NCBI GenBank assembly: GCA_965221735.1
Contig: OZ244910.1
Span: 2,542,001 to 2,606,000 of the forward strand
Direction of reading: 5' to 3'
Length of the DNA stretch: 64,000 nucleotides
Source: UBA2991 sp965221735
GTDB taxonomy: Bacteria; Chloroflexota; Dehalococcoidia; Tepidiformales; Tepidiformaceae
Part shown: piece after piece, positions 49,933 through 58,340 of the stretch
Layout of the letters: each line of letters starts with the position of its first letter
How positions within the stretch are numbered: position 1 is the first letter of the stretch
Translations under genes and position numbers: made by a program
Notes under the pieces: model-generated
What the model was told of the DNA's origin: nothing
Database searches by the model: none
The model's input: the letters and a program-made list of their open reading frames with translations, nothing else

Positions 49933-50715
49933 CTATTCGTTCCAGGCGGCGTTGAAGCGCTCGCCGAGGGCGTCGATGACGTGGTGGTCGGTGAAGTTGG
50001 CCTGGAGGGGGCTGACGCTCACGTACTTGTGCATGATCGCCCAGATATCAGTGCCGGGGGGCGGGTCGAGGGGGGTCGGCTCGAAGGGTCCGCGGGTGAG
50101 GAATCCCTTCGATTCGCCCTGGACCTCGAGGTGGAAGTAGCCCCGCCGCGCCACGCGCGTCACGAGGATGCCCTTGATCTCCTCGAAGGGGACGAGGGGG
50201 ACGTTGACGTTGAGGAAGATGGACTTGGGCAGCCGGCCCTCGATCTCCTCGCGGCAGAAGATGGCGGCGACGCGTTCGGCGGCGTCCCAGTCGACCTCGG
50301 CGCGGGGGTCCATCGCGTAGGAGATGGCGAGGGAGGTGATGCCGCGGTAGTGGCCCTGGAGGGCGGCCCCGACGGTGCCGCTGGCAGTGAGGTCGTTGCC
50401 GATGTTCGCGCCCCGGTTGATGCCGGAGACGAGCAGGTCAGGCTCTTCGTCGAGGACGCCGTTGAGGCCGACGATGACGGCGGAGGCCGGGGAGCCGTTG
50501 ACGTGCCAGGCATCGACGCCGGGGACGGGCGGATCCTCGATGGGGATCCAGTTCAGCTCCTGCCGGAGGGTGAGGCTGCCGCCGACGGCGCTCTGGTTCT
50601 TGCTGGGGGCGACGACGGTGACGTCGCAGTCGAGGGAGCGACAGGCGCGGGCGAGCGCCCAGAGTCCGGGGGACTCGTAGCCGTCATCGTTGCTGATGAG
50701 GATGCGGCGGGGCAT
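49933..50715 (-). CDS. surE: 5'/3'-nucleotidase SurE
   Basis: A 260-aa metal-dependent nucleotidase. ILISNDDGYESPGLWAL carries the two metal aspartates, PSKNQSAVGGSLTL the Ser/Asn ligands, and the SGINRGANIGNDLTASGTVGAA loop is complete. It dephosphorylates nucleoside monophosphates and acts in stationary-phase maintenance. TAGCAT (50730-50725) lies 9 bases before ATG 50715 without a clear ribosome site. Confidence 0.93.
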   Translation of the reverse strand: MPRRILISNDDGYESPGLWALARACRSLDCDVTVVAPSKNQSAVGGSLTLRQELNWIPIEDPPVPGVDAWHVNGSPASAVIVGLNGVLDEEPDLLVSGINRGANIGNDLTASGTVGAALQGHYRGITSLAISYAMDPRAEVDWDAAERVAAIFCREEIEGRLPKSIFLNVNVPLVPFEEIKGILVTRVARRGYFHLEVQGESKGFLTRGPFEPTPLDPPPGTDIWAIMHKYVSVSPLQANFTDHHVIDALGERFNAAWNE

Positions 50716-50762
50716 CGCGGGGGGATGCTACGCGACAGGCCGGTTAGCGGCTCCGCGAGGCC

Positions 50763-51233
50763 CTACTCCGAGGGCCTGTTGAACCACTCGTCGAGAGTCT
50801 GGCGGATGCCCGGCCCCATGATCTCGAAGGTCATGCCGACATCGTTCGTGACGAAGGCGGAGCTCGGGCCGAGGTCCCAGATGGTCATGCCCAGCGCCTG
50901 GAGGCGCTCGGCCTCGGCGCGAACGTCGTCGACGATGTAGCCGACGTGGTGGAGGCGGGGGCCGTCGTCGGCCGCGAAGAAGCCGCTGCCGTGGCCGCTG
51001 ACAAGCTCGATGTAGGGCGGCCCCTGGCGGGTATAGACGGCCTGCATCTCGTCGGTGGTGGGACCTCCGGGGGTATCCATCTTCCGCGTCATGGACCAGA
51101 TGGAGGTCCAGTCCGCGTTGAGGGCGGGGCCGAGCTGGTCCATCGCCGCCTGCAGGTCGGGGACGGCCATGGCGAAGTGGAAAATCTCGTCCGAGGGGAT
51201 GTCGCTGGCGTTGATGATGTCGTTGGGGTTCAT
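50763..51233 (-). CDS. VOC-superfamily (glyoxalase-like) protein
   Basis: A 156-aa two-module vicinal-oxygen-chelate protein. IFHFAMAVPDLQAAMDQLG opens module 1 and the YIELVSGHGS and LHHVGYIVDDVRAEAERL segments form module 2. Metal-ligand candidates are H18, E in YIELVSG, H in LHHVG and E in MTFEIMG. It may be an isomerase, epimerase or dioxygenase. It is 17 bases downstream of the SnoaL-like gene in the same probable catabolic operon. Confidence 0.8.
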   Translation of the reverse strand: MNPNDIINASDIPSDEIFHFAMAVPDLQAAMDQLGPALNADWTSIWSMTRKMDTPGGPTTDEMQAVYTRQGPPYIELVSGHGSGFFAADDGPRLHHVGYIVDDVRAEAERLQALGMTIWDLGPSSAFVTNDVGMTFEIMGPGIRQTLDEWFNRPSE

Positions 51234-51249
51234 GGCGGTCCTCCCGGGG

Positions 51250-51762
51250 CTATTCCTGGTAGACGATGTCGTCGGTCGAGTGCGAACCCTCGGTGAAGCC
51301 GAGGCCGGGCGGGTCCCAGACCTCGTCGACGCGAACGACGCGGTCCATGTCGTGGATGACGATCCGATCGGAGAACTTCCAGACGCCGTCGCGGCGCTCG
51401 AAGCGGTCGACGTAGCGGCCGCCCCAGCGGTAGTCGGTGTCGGGTTCGCCGTTCTCGCCGGGGGCGCGGTGGTTGGCCTGGGCGTAGGCCTCGCCCTTCG
51501 CCGTGTCGCCGTCGATCTCGACCCAGACGTTGGTGGTGACGTGCTGGGTCATCTTGAAGCGCGAGAGGCCGACCATCACGTTCTTCACGAAGTCGTCGCG
51601 GACCTCGCGGCTACGGGTAGTGATGTGCGCGTCCTCGTGGAAGCAGGAGCGCAACAGCTCCGGGTCGAGGCGGTCGACGCCGCGGGCGTAGCGGAAGTAG
51701 AGGTTGCGCAGCTCGATCTCGTCGAGCGCGCGCTGGAGGGCGGCCTGGTCGAGTTCCGGCAT
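51250..51762 (-). CDS. SnoaL-like / NTF2-fold protein
   Basis: A 170-aa cone-shaped alpha+beta-barrel protein of the SnoaL_4 group. The N-terminal helix ALDEIELRNLYFRYARGVDRLD, the LLRSCFHEDAHITTRSREVRD strand and a buried barrel (HVTTNVWVEIDG...DTDYRWGGRYVDRFERRDGVW) match ring-hydroxylating-dioxygenase beta-like and aromatic-pathway cyclases/dehydratases. The catalytic specificity is unknown. It sits between MarC and VOC genes. Confidence 0.82.
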   Translation of the reverse strand: MPELDQAALQRALDEIELRNLYFRYARGVDRLDPELLRSCFHEDAHITTRSREVRDDFVKNVMVGLSRFKMTQHVTTNVWVEIDGDTAKGEAYAQANHRAPGENGEPDTDYRWGGRYVDRFERRDGVWKFSDRIVIHDMDRVVRVDEVWDPPGLGFTEGSHSTDDIVYQE

Positions 51763-51782
51763 GGGTGACTCCTTCCGTTGGG

Positions 51783-52334
51783 CTAGACGGCGCGGATTCC
51801 GTCGATGACGAGAGACACGGCGCGGAACACCAGGAGCGCGCCGATGAGGCGGGCGAGGGCGCCGACGACGGGCGTGGAGCGGCCCGAGAGTGCGAACACG
51901 CCCGCGGCCACGGCGGCCGTTACGACGAGGACCGCGAGCACCGCCTGCGGCTCCCCCTTATCGGCGGAGCGGGTGAGCACGGCGGCAAAGGCGGCCGGGC
52001 TCGCGAGGAGGGGGAAGGCGAAGGGGAAGAGGGCGCCCTTGCGGCCGGGCTCGACCGGGTAGGAGAGTGGCCCGAAGAGGATGAAGGCCGCGCCGGTGAC
52101 GGCCATGACGATGCCGGCCGAGATGCGGAAGGTCTCGGGCTCGAGGTCGAGGGCATCGAGGAAGGCGTCGGCGGCGAAGGTGGCGGCGAGGAGAAGGGCG
52201 GCGCCGGCGAGGAAGGCGACGAGGGCCACCCGGGGATTGAGGCGGCCTTCGACGGCCCGGTTCATCGTCGAGAGGACCGCCGGCGGGTTAATCGAGGCGA
52301 AGACGAGGAGGATGGTGATGCCGAGTCCGCTCAT
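51783..52334 (-). CDS. MarC-family integral membrane protein
   Basis: A 183-aa, six-helix membrane protein beginning MSGLGITILLVFASINPPAV, with the MarC-typical FPFAFPLLASPAAFAAVLT segment. The family's function is unclear. ATG 52334 overlaps the TGA of the upstream gene (TCAT on the plus strand), so translation is coupled. It is part of the minus-strand operon 55681-50763. Confidence 0.75.
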   Translation of the reverse strand: MSGLGITILLVFASINPPAVLSTMNRAVEGRLNPRVALVAFLAGAALLLAATFAADAFLDALDLEPETFRISAGIVMAVTGAAFILFGPLSYPVEPGRKGALFPFAFPLLASPAAFAAVLTRSADKGEPQAVLAVLVVTAAVAAGVFALSGRSTPVVGALARLIGALLVFRAVSLVIDGIRAV

Positions 52335-53512
52335 GGGGTGTCCTCCTCGGCGGCAAGGATAGCCTCTGTGAGGGCGAGGCCGGAGAGGGCGTGCTGCTGG
52401 TCGTCCATGCGCGTGATGCCGTCGCGGAACCAGGCGCCGGCGGCGAGGGCCGGGCTGGGCCATGCGGCGGCGCCTTCGTCCGAGACCTGGCGGCTGGCGA
52501 GGATGCCGGCCCCGCAGATGGCGCGTTCGGCGAGCTTGGGTTCGAGATCGGCAAGACGGTCGTCGGTGCTGGCGAGGCGCCACATCGAGGTGAGCCCTTC
52601 GACCCACGTCCCGAGGCCGGCGGCGCGTGTGAGGCGCCCGTGGAATGGCTCATTGATGACGCCGCCGGTGCGCTGCGACTCGACCCGGATGAGGAAGCCG
52701 AAGCGCTCGGCGAGCTTGCGTGCGTACTCGATGTGGTGCTCCTTCAGGGGCCAGTCGGCCATCTCGGAAAGGCTGTAGGCGGCCCACTGGTCGGGCCAGG
52801 GCGGGAAGTCGAGTCCCTCGACCTCGTCGCGGTGGAGGGCGAGGTAGTCGGCGATGCGCCAGGAGGGTTCGTCCCAGCCGTCGTTGGGGAAGTGGCGGTG
52901 CATCTGGGCCAGGGCCCAGAGGGCCTCGCCGGTGGCGTAACGGGAGCGGACGGAGGGGTCGGGCTTGCCCGTGCCGGGATCCCAGAAGTTGAGCATGGCG
53001 CCGTCGGGGAGCTGCATCACGACGAGGAAGCGGGCGAGCTGCTTCATGAGGTCGTCGTAGATGGGGTCGTCGGTGGCGAGGCGGCGCTGGGTCAGGCCGG
53101 CGAGCATGAGCGAGCTCGCGCCGAGCTTCACGCGGCCGGTATCCGGGTTGCGGAGGGCGACCCAGTCGTCGCGTTCGATGAGGTTGGCCTGCATCCAGGC
53201 CGTGCCGAGGTCGGCGGCGTGCAGGCGCGACCTGTCGCCGAGAGCCACGGCCTGGTAGAGCGACATGGTGACGCCGGCGTGGCGGACCACGTTGTAGTCG
53301 CCGGAGATGCCGTCGGTGCGGGCGTCGTACTCGTAGACGTAGCGACCGTCGGCGTACTGGGCGACCTCGATCCAGGCAGCGGAAGCAGAGGCGGAGGCTT
53401 CGAGCGAGGCGGGCGTGATCTCGGGGCACCGCTGGGGGGCGGCGACGGTGACCCGCAGCAGCCCCAGACCCACCACGCAGATGGCGAGGGTCGCGGTGAC
53501 GGCGATTCTCAC
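52331..53512 (-). CDS. Secreted six-hairpin (alpha/alpha-toroid) glycosidase-like protein
   Basis: A 393-aa protein with a signal/anchor helix (MRIAVTATLAICVVGLGLLR). A helical toroid then has repeated aromatic/acidic turns (RYVYEYDARTDGISGDYNVVRHAG, YATGEALWALAQMHRHFP, DQWAAYSLSEMADW). This resembles glycosyl hydrolase families with an (alpha/alpha)6 fold or uronate/lantibiotic-cyclase-like barrels. The catalytic acids are not certain. GTG 53512 overlaps the SMP-30 stop as GTGA. A role in sugar or sugar-acid catabolism fits the neighbours but is inferred. Confidence 0.65.
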   Translation of the reverse strand: MRIAVTATLAICVVGLGLLRVTVAAPQRCPEITPASLEASASASAAWIEVAQYADGRYVYEYDARTDGISGDYNVVRHAGVTMSLYQAVALGDRSRLHAADLGTAWMQANLIERDDWVALRNPDTGRVKLGASSLMLAGLTQRRLATDDPIYDDLMKQLARFLVVMQLPDGAMLNFWDPGTGKPDPSVRSRYATGEALWALAQMHRHFPNDGWDEPSWRIADYLALHRDEVEGLDFPPWPDQWAAYSLSEMADWPLKEHHIEYARKLAERFGFLIRVESQRTGGVINEPFHGRLTRAAGLGTWVEGLTSMWRLASTDDRLADLEPKLAERAICGAGILASRQVSDEGAAAWPSPALAAGAWFRDGITRMDDQQHALSGLALTEAILAAEEDTP

Positions 53513-54456
53513 GCGGCGGGGCTCTCGGCCTGGAAGTTGAGCCGGTGGCCGCGGACGGGCCAGTCGTCGAAGGCGACGAGCTGGCCCATCGCGCCCATGG
53601 TGACGTAGAGCGTGCGCAGGTCGGGGCCGGCGAAACAGGCGTTGGTGGTGATGCGGTCGGGGAGGGGCTCGTGCCAGACGGTAGCGCCGTCGGGGGAGAT
53701 GGAGGTGATGCCGCCGTTGATGATGGTGGCGACGAGGATGTTGCCGTCGCCGTCGACGCACATGGAGTCGCACATGGCGTGGTTGCTGGGCGGGGCGGTG
53801 GGGACGGTGGCGACAACGCGGCGGTCGCCAATCTCGCCGGGGGCGGTGATGTCGAAGGCCCAGAGGCGTCCTGTTGGCGTCTCGGCGACGTAGAGCGTGC
53901 GCTCGTCGGGGCTGAGGCCGATACCGTTCGGGGCCTCGAGGGGGAAGATGATCTCGCGGATGAAGTCGCCCGTCGGGGAGGCGTAGAAGACGCCGGTGAT
54001 GTCGCGCTGGCGGCCGTAGCGCTTGCCGTGGTCGGTGAAGTAGAAGTTGCCCTCGCGGTCGAAGACGAGATCGTTGGGGCCCTTGAGGGGCTCGCCATCG
54101 CATTCGCGGTAGATGGTGGTGACCTCGGAGCCGTCGGGGCTGACGCGCTGGATCTGGCCGCCGATGTAGCCCTCCTCGGGGCGGGGGCCGGGCGAGATCA
54201 TGCGCTGGCCGCTAGAGGTGCGGCTCTCGGACCACTGGAAGCCGCCGTTCTGGGTGACGTAGATGGCGCCGTCGGGACCAAGGGCGGCGCCGTTGGGGCC
54301 GCCGCCGGTGGTGGCGAAGGTCTCCTTGCGGGAGCCGTCGGGCGAGACGCGGGTGAGCGTGCCGGCGCGAATCTCGGTGTAGAGGATGTCGCCACCGGGC
54401 AGCTCAAGCGGCCCTTCGGCGAACTCGATGTCGGTGGCGACGACGCGATATTCCAT
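53509..54456 (-). CDS. SMP-30/gluconolactonase-family protein
   Basis: A 315-aa six-bladed beta-propeller. AEGPLELPGGDILYTEI carries the metal-binding glutamate of blade 1. GPNDLVFDREGNFYFTD supplies the conserved Asn-Asp, APNGIGLSPDERTLYVAE the blade-4 Asn, and DSMCVDGDGNILVA the catalytic aspartate. Such enzymes hydrolyse aldonolactones or similar lactones. AAGGAG lies 6 bases before ATG 54456. It is coupled to the next gene by a GTGA overlap. Confidence 0.87.
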   Translation of the reverse strand: MEYRVVATDIEFAEGPLELPGGDILYTEIRAGTLTRVSPDGSRKETFATTGGGPNGAALGPDGAIYVTQNGGFQWSESRTSSGQRMISPGPRPEEGYIGGQIQRVSPDGSEVTTIYRECDGEPLKGPNDLVFDREGNFYFTDHGKRYGRQRDITGVFYASPTGDFIREIIFPLEAPNGIGLSPDERTLYVAETPTGRLWAFDITAPGEIGDRRVVATVPTAPPSNHAMCDSMCVDGDGNILVATIINGGITSISPDGATVWHEPLPDRITTNACFAGPDLRTLYVTMGAMGQLVAFDDWPVRGHRLNFQAESPAA

Positions 54457-54496
54457 GGGGTGCTCCTTTGGCAGCGGCGACTCAGGGCGCGCGGCC

Positions 54497-55681
54497 TTAG
54501 CCGACGGCGCCCTCGGCGCGGAGGGCGGCGATGCGCTCCGCATCGTAGCCGATGGAGGCGAGCACCTCGTCGGTGTGCTCGCCGTTGACGGGCGCGCCAC
54601 GCTCGACGCGTCCGGGGGTGTCGCTGAGCTTGGGGCCGACGCCGACCTGCTGGACCGGCCCGGCGGGCGTGTCGACGGTGACGATCATGTCGCGGGCGAC
54701 ATTATGGGGGTCGGTGACGATGTTCTCCTGCTCGAGAACGGGGGCGGCGCAGATGTCGTGCTCCGACATGATCGCCATCCACTCATCGGCGGTCTTCGTG
54801 GCGAAGACGGCCTCGAAGCGCTCGCGCATGGCGGGCCAGGCAGCCTCGTCGTGCTGCCTCCCGAGGAACTCCTCGGCGCCGAGGACGCGGCAGAGGGCGT
54901 CGTAGAAGTGGGGTTCGATGCTGCCGATGGAGAACCAGCGGCCGTCGCTGCACTGGTAGGTGTCGTACCAGGGGCGGGCGCCGGTGAGGAAGCCCTCGCC
55001 GGGGCGGAGGGGCGTGCCCGTCGAGAAGAAGCCGGTCATGGCGCTGGTCATGAGGGAGAGGACGCCGTCGCTCATGGCGATATCGACGGCCTGGCCGCGG
55101 CCGGTGTGCTCGCGGGCGAGGAGGGCGGCGCAGATAGCGAAGGCAGCCATGAGCCCGCCGCCGGCGAAGTCGGCGAGGAGGTTGACGGGGATCGCGGGGG
55201 CGGTCCCGGGGCGGCCAATCACGCCGAGGGCGCCGCCGATGGAGATGTAATTGATGTCGTGGCCGACGAGGTTGCTGTATGGGCCGGTCTGGCCGAAGCC
55301 GGAGAGGGAGCAGTAGACGATGCGGGGGTTGATACCGGAGACGGTCTCGTAGTCCACGCCGAGGCGGTTCACGACGCCGGGGCGGAAGCCCTCGAGGACG
55401 ACATCGGCGCCCCTCACGAGCTCATAGAAGATCTCGCGGGCGTCCTCGTTCTTCAGATTGAGGGCGATGGAGCGCTTGCCGCGACCGAGGGCGTTGTAGG
55501 CGGCCGCGCGCTTCGCCGCCTCGGGGTCGGCGGCGGGGCCGGCGAGCTTCGCGTTGGCGCCGGGGACGGCCTCGACGAGAGTGACGTCTGCGCCGAAGTC
55601 GGCGAGGAGCATCGAGCAGTAGGGACCGGGAGCGAGGCGGGAAAGGTCGAGGACCTTGATGCCGTCGAGAGCCATGGCCAT
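54497..55681 (-). CDS. Family III CoA-transferase (CaiB/BaiF)
   Basis: A 394-aa type III CoA-transferase. KVLDLSRLAPGPYCSMLLAD at the N-terminus, GKRSIALNLKNEDARE, VVLEGFRPGVVNRLG, and NLLADFAGGGLMAAFAI with the catalytic aspartate region are diagnostic. These enzymes form an acyl-glutamyl/aspartyl intermediate and move CoA between acids, for example formyl-CoA:oxalate, carnitine or aromatic acids. GGAG is 8 bases before ATG 55681. It leads the operon that ends with the VOC gene. Confidence 0.9.
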   Translation of the reverse strand: MAMALDGIKVLDLSRLAPGPYCSMLLADFGADVTLVEAVPGANAKLAGPAADPEAAKRAAAYNALGRGKRSIALNLKNEDAREIFYELVRGADVVLEGFRPGVVNRLGVDYETVSGINPRIVYCSLSGFGQTGPYSNLVGHDINYISIGGALGVIGRPGTAPAIPVNLLADFAGGGLMAAFAICAALLAREHTGRGQAVDIAMSDGVLSLMTSAMTGFFSTGTPLRPGEGFLTGARPWYDTYQCSDGRWFSIGSIEPHFYDALCRVLGAEEFLGRQHDEAAWPAMRERFEAVFATKTADEWMAIMSEHDICAAPVLEQENIVTDPHNVARDMIVTVDTPAGPVQQVGVGPKLSDTPGRVERGAPVNGEHTDEVLASIGYDAERIAALRAEGAVG

Positions 55682-55870
55682 GGGGAATCTCCAGTGGTCG
55701 GTGATTGGTGACCGATGATCGGTGCGTAATCGTAGCAGCGGCGAAGGCTGCAGGCCGGAGGCGGCTTCCCGGCTAGCGCCATCGGGAGGCGCGGCTAGAA
55801 TGCGGAGGCCCGCGAGCGCCGAGGGAGCGCGCGGGCATATTTCGGCGGCGCGGCGCGCGCGGGAGCTTCG

Positions 55871-56740
55871 ATGAGCGTCCTTCTCGACGAGAACACGCGA
55901 CTGATGGTTCAGGGGATCGGCACGGAGGGCGCGAACCACATGCGCCGGTCGATCGCCTACGGGACGAACGTGGTGGCGGCGGTGCATCCGCGGCGCGGCG
56001 GCGAGGAGCAGGACGGGGTTCCGATCTTCCCGACGGTGGACACGGCGGTGCGGGAGACAGGCGCGAACGTGAGCATCATCTTCGTGCCGGCCCCGTTCGC
56101 GGCGGACGCGATCCTGGAGGCGGCGTCTTCGGCGGTGCCGCTGGCGGTCTGCATCACCGAGGGCATCCCCGTGATGGACATGGTGCGCGTGAAGCAGGCG
56201 CTGAAAGAGGGTCCGACGATGCTGATCGGGCCGAACTGTCCGGGCGTGATCACGCCGGGGACGCAGACGCGCGTGGGCATCATGCCGGGCGACGTGTTCC
56301 TGCCGGGCCGGGTCGGCGTTGTGAGCCGCTCCGGGACGCTGGTGTACGAGGTGGTAGCGCAGCTCACCGCCGAGGGGCTCGGACAGAGCACCTGCATCGG
56401 CGTTGGCGGCGACCCGATCATCGGGACGCCCCAGATCGAAGCGATCCGGATGCTGAACGAGGATCCGGACACGGACGCGATCGTGATGGTGGGCGAGATC
56501 GGCGGAAGCGCCGAGCAGGAGGCGGCAGCGTACATCCAGGATCACGTGCGCAAGCCGGTCGTGGCGTTCATCGCGGGGGCGACGGCGCCTCCGGGGCGGC
56601 GGATGGGTCACGCGGGCGCGATCATCTCGGGCGAGGACGGCAAGGCCGAGAACAAGAAGGCCGCGCTTCGCGCGGCGGGCGCGGTGGTGTCGGACTCGCC
56701 GGCGGAGATCGGCGCGACGATGAAGCGGTTGCTGGGCTAA
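55871..56740 (+). CDS. sucD: Succinate-CoA ligase alpha subunit
   Basis: A 289-aa CoA-binding subunit with MVQGIGTEGANHM (Rossmann CoA site), AVHPRRGG, GPNCPGVITPG, VSRSGTLVYEV, GVGGDPIIGT and the phospho-histidine H247 in RRMGHAGAIISG. It pairs with SucC (8271-9452) to make succinate and NTP from succinyl-CoA. Here it is a stand-alone gene, about 46 kb from sucC. TAGAAT at 55795-55800 is a possible -10. GGGAG precedes ATG 55871. Confidence 0.92.
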   Translation: MSVLLDENTRLMVQGIGTEGANHMRRSIAYGTNVVAAVHPRRGGEEQDGVPIFPTVDTAVRETGANVSIIFVPAPFAADAILEAASSAVPLAVCITEGIPVMDMVRVKQALKEGPTMLIGPNCPGVITPGTQTRVGIMPGDVFLPGRVGVVSRSGTLVYEVVAQLTAEGLGQSTCIGVGGDPIIGTPQIEAIRMLNEDPDTDAIVMVGEIGGSAEQEAAAYIQDHVRKPVVAFIAGATAPPGRRMGHAGAIISGEDGKAENKKAALRAAGAVVSDSPAEIGATMKRLLG

Positions 56741-56795
56741 CAGCGGCTTCGTCTGCCCGATCCCAGTCCCTGCTCATGACCGCTGGCACAGCGTC

Positions 56796-56825
56796 TTGAC
56801 GTATTTCTGTATTTCCGCAAATGTA
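56796..56825 (+). promoter_or_regulatory. Promoter/operator of the vapBC-like pair
   Basis: TTGACG (56796-56801) and AATGTA (56820-56825) are 18 bases apart (AAATGT at 17). The spacer holds a direct repeat TATTTC (56802-56807 and 56810-56815), in an AT-rich stretch that is a likely site for antitoxin autorepression. Confidence 0.55.
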
Positions 56826-56859
56826 GAAGCAACGCGAACCACCTTGCGGGAGGAACGCC

Positions 56860-57168
56860 ATGGCGAAGTCCGTCGAGAAGAAGCGGCTCACACTGGACCT
56901 TGACGCGCCCCTTCAGCGACGGCTGAAGGCGGTTGCCGCCCTCAAGGGCGTCAGCATGCGCGAGTACTGCCAGGGCGCGATCGAGAGGGAGTTGGCCGAG
57001 GACGAGTTGGCAGAAGCTCCCGATGACTGGTCCCATCTCGCAAATGCCGAGTACTTTGCGCGGGTCAGGAAGGAAGTCCTTGGAGACCGTGTCCTGCCCG
57101 GAAGCTCGGTCGACCTCCTCCGGGAAGCGCGCGAAATCCGAGACGCCCAGCTTGAGGGGCGCAATTGA
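56860..57168 (+). CDS. Ribbon-helix-helix-type antitoxin (VapB-like)
   Basis: A 102-aa protein with an N-terminal strand and helix pair (KKRLTLDLDAPLQRRLKAVA, then ALKGVSMREYCQGAIEREL), as in CopG/Arc-type RHH DNA-binding antitoxins. The C-terminal half is extended and acidic and would wrap the toxin. GGGAGGA is well placed before ATG 56860. The stop overlaps the toxin start as TTGA, typical of antitoxin-toxin coupling. Confidence 0.85.
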   Translation: MAKSVEKKRLTLDLDAPLQRRLKAVAALKGVSMREYCQGAIERELAEDELAEAPDDWSHLANAEYFARVRKEVLGDRVLPGSSVDLLREAREIRDAQLEGRN

Positions 57169-57605
57169 CTGACTTCGTGGTCGTCGACGCAAGCGTCGTC
57201 ACCAAATGGCTCGTAGATGAGGATGACTCTGACAAGGCCCACGCCCTCCTGGAGGCGTGGGACAGTGAGGGCATACGTCCGACTGCTCCCGGCTTTCTGC
57301 CAGCAGAGGTAACGAACGCCCTCCACAGACGAGTGCTGAGAAGAGATCTGACCGTCGAGGAAGCGACAGTCCTGCTTGCGCGATTGGCCGCGCGAGTCGA
57401 GTTGCATCAGCCCACGGGCGTTCACGCACGGGCACTCGAACTGGCAAGCGAACTCGGACAGGGTGCGGCCTACGACTGTCACTACCTCGCGCTCGCGGAA
57501 GCACTTGAGTGCGAGCTCTGGACGGCAGACGAGCGGTTCCACCGGGCGGCCAGCCCGGCCTTCCCCTTCGTGCATGCCCTGAGCGAGGTGGAAAGCCCCG
57601 GCTAG
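57165..57605 (+). CDS. vapC: PIN-domain ribonuclease toxin (VapC-like)
   Basis: A 146-aa PIN nuclease. The acidic metal site is made of D8 in VVVDASVVTKW, the E of PAEVTNALHR, D in GAAYDCHYLALAEAL and D in LWTADERFHRA, so it looks catalytically complete. VapC toxins cleave tRNA or rRNA. The start is TTG 57165, overlapping the antitoxin stop. It shares CTAG with the convergent CDGSH gene. Confidence 0.88.
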   Translation: MTDFVVVDASVVTKWLVDEDDSDKAHALLEAWDSEGIRPTAPGFLPAEVTNALHRRVLRRDLTVEEATVLLARLAARVELHQPTGVHARALELASELGQGAAYDCHYLALAEALECELWTADERFHRAASPAFPFVHALSEVESPG

Positions 57606-58270
57606 CGCTCGTCGAAGTGCAGGTCGCTGTGGGCGCCGTCGCAGAAGGGCTTGTTGTTGGAGGCGCCGCAGCGGCAGAGCGTACGGCGGTTCTGAACCTC
57701 CCAGGGGGTGCCGTCGGCGCTCTCGACGTTGACGCCGCCGCGTACCCAGAGAGGCCCGCCGGGAACCACGGCGATCCCGGCGTCGAGGGCGGGCTCGACG
57801 AGCCCATCCTCGCCCGCGGGGATGATGGCAAGGCGGCCGGTGGGGCAGCGGCCGACCATCGCGGTGACGCGCTCGCGGGCCTCGTCGCCCTCTTCGTCGA
57901 TGAGATCCCAGGCGTTGGTCGTCTTCGTACCGCAGAAACCGGCGCCGATGCAGACGGACTCGTCGTCGAGCATGACGCCGGCGGCGCCCTCGATGCGGTT
58001 GGCGCGGTCGGCCATGGGACGCCGGTCGGCGGTCTCGGCCTCGGGCCAGGGCGCGCTGGCGTGTGAGCCGTCGCAGTAGGGCTTGTCGCTGGAGCGGCCA
58101 CAGCGGCAGAGGGCGTAGAGGTCACGCGACTCGTCGATCTCCCGCAGGACGTGCCAGTCGACGTTCTCGCCGTTGAGGGTCTGGACGGGGGCCATCTCCT
58201 TGAGGGGGACGCCGCCGGAAACGACGTAGGGACCGCCGTTCATGACCTGGATTCGCAATTCGTCTGCCAT
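57602..58270 (-). CDS. Double-CDGSH iron-sulfur protein with central 4Fe-4S-like motif
   Basis: A 222-aa protein. It has a CDGSH [2Fe-2S] site (CRCGRSSDKPYCDGSH, ~55-70) and a second at the C-terminus (CRCGASNNKPFCDGAH). Between them is a segment CIGAGFCGTKTTNAWDL...GRCPTGRL resembling the divergent mono-cluster (4Fe-4S) domain. All 3Cys-1His ligand sets of the CDGSH motifs are present. The arrangement suggests an electron or cluster carrier. GGGAGGG precedes ATG 58270. Confidence 0.85.
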   Translation of the reverse strand: MADELRIQVMNGGPYVVSGGVPLKEMAPVQTLNGENVDWHVLREIDESRDLYALCRCGRSSDKPYCDGSHASAPWPEAETADRRPMADRANRIEGAAGVMLDDESVCIGAGFCGTKTTNAWDLIDEEGDEARERVTAMVGRCPTGRLAIIPAGEDGLVEPALDAGIAVVPGGPLWVRGGVNVESADGTPWEVQNRRTLCRCGASNNKPFCDGAHSDLHFDER

Positions 58271-58340
58271 GTCAGCCCTCCCGGCCGCGTGCATGCGGCA
58301 GCGGGGGGATGGTACAGGAACGGGAGGGCCGGAAGGGGGA

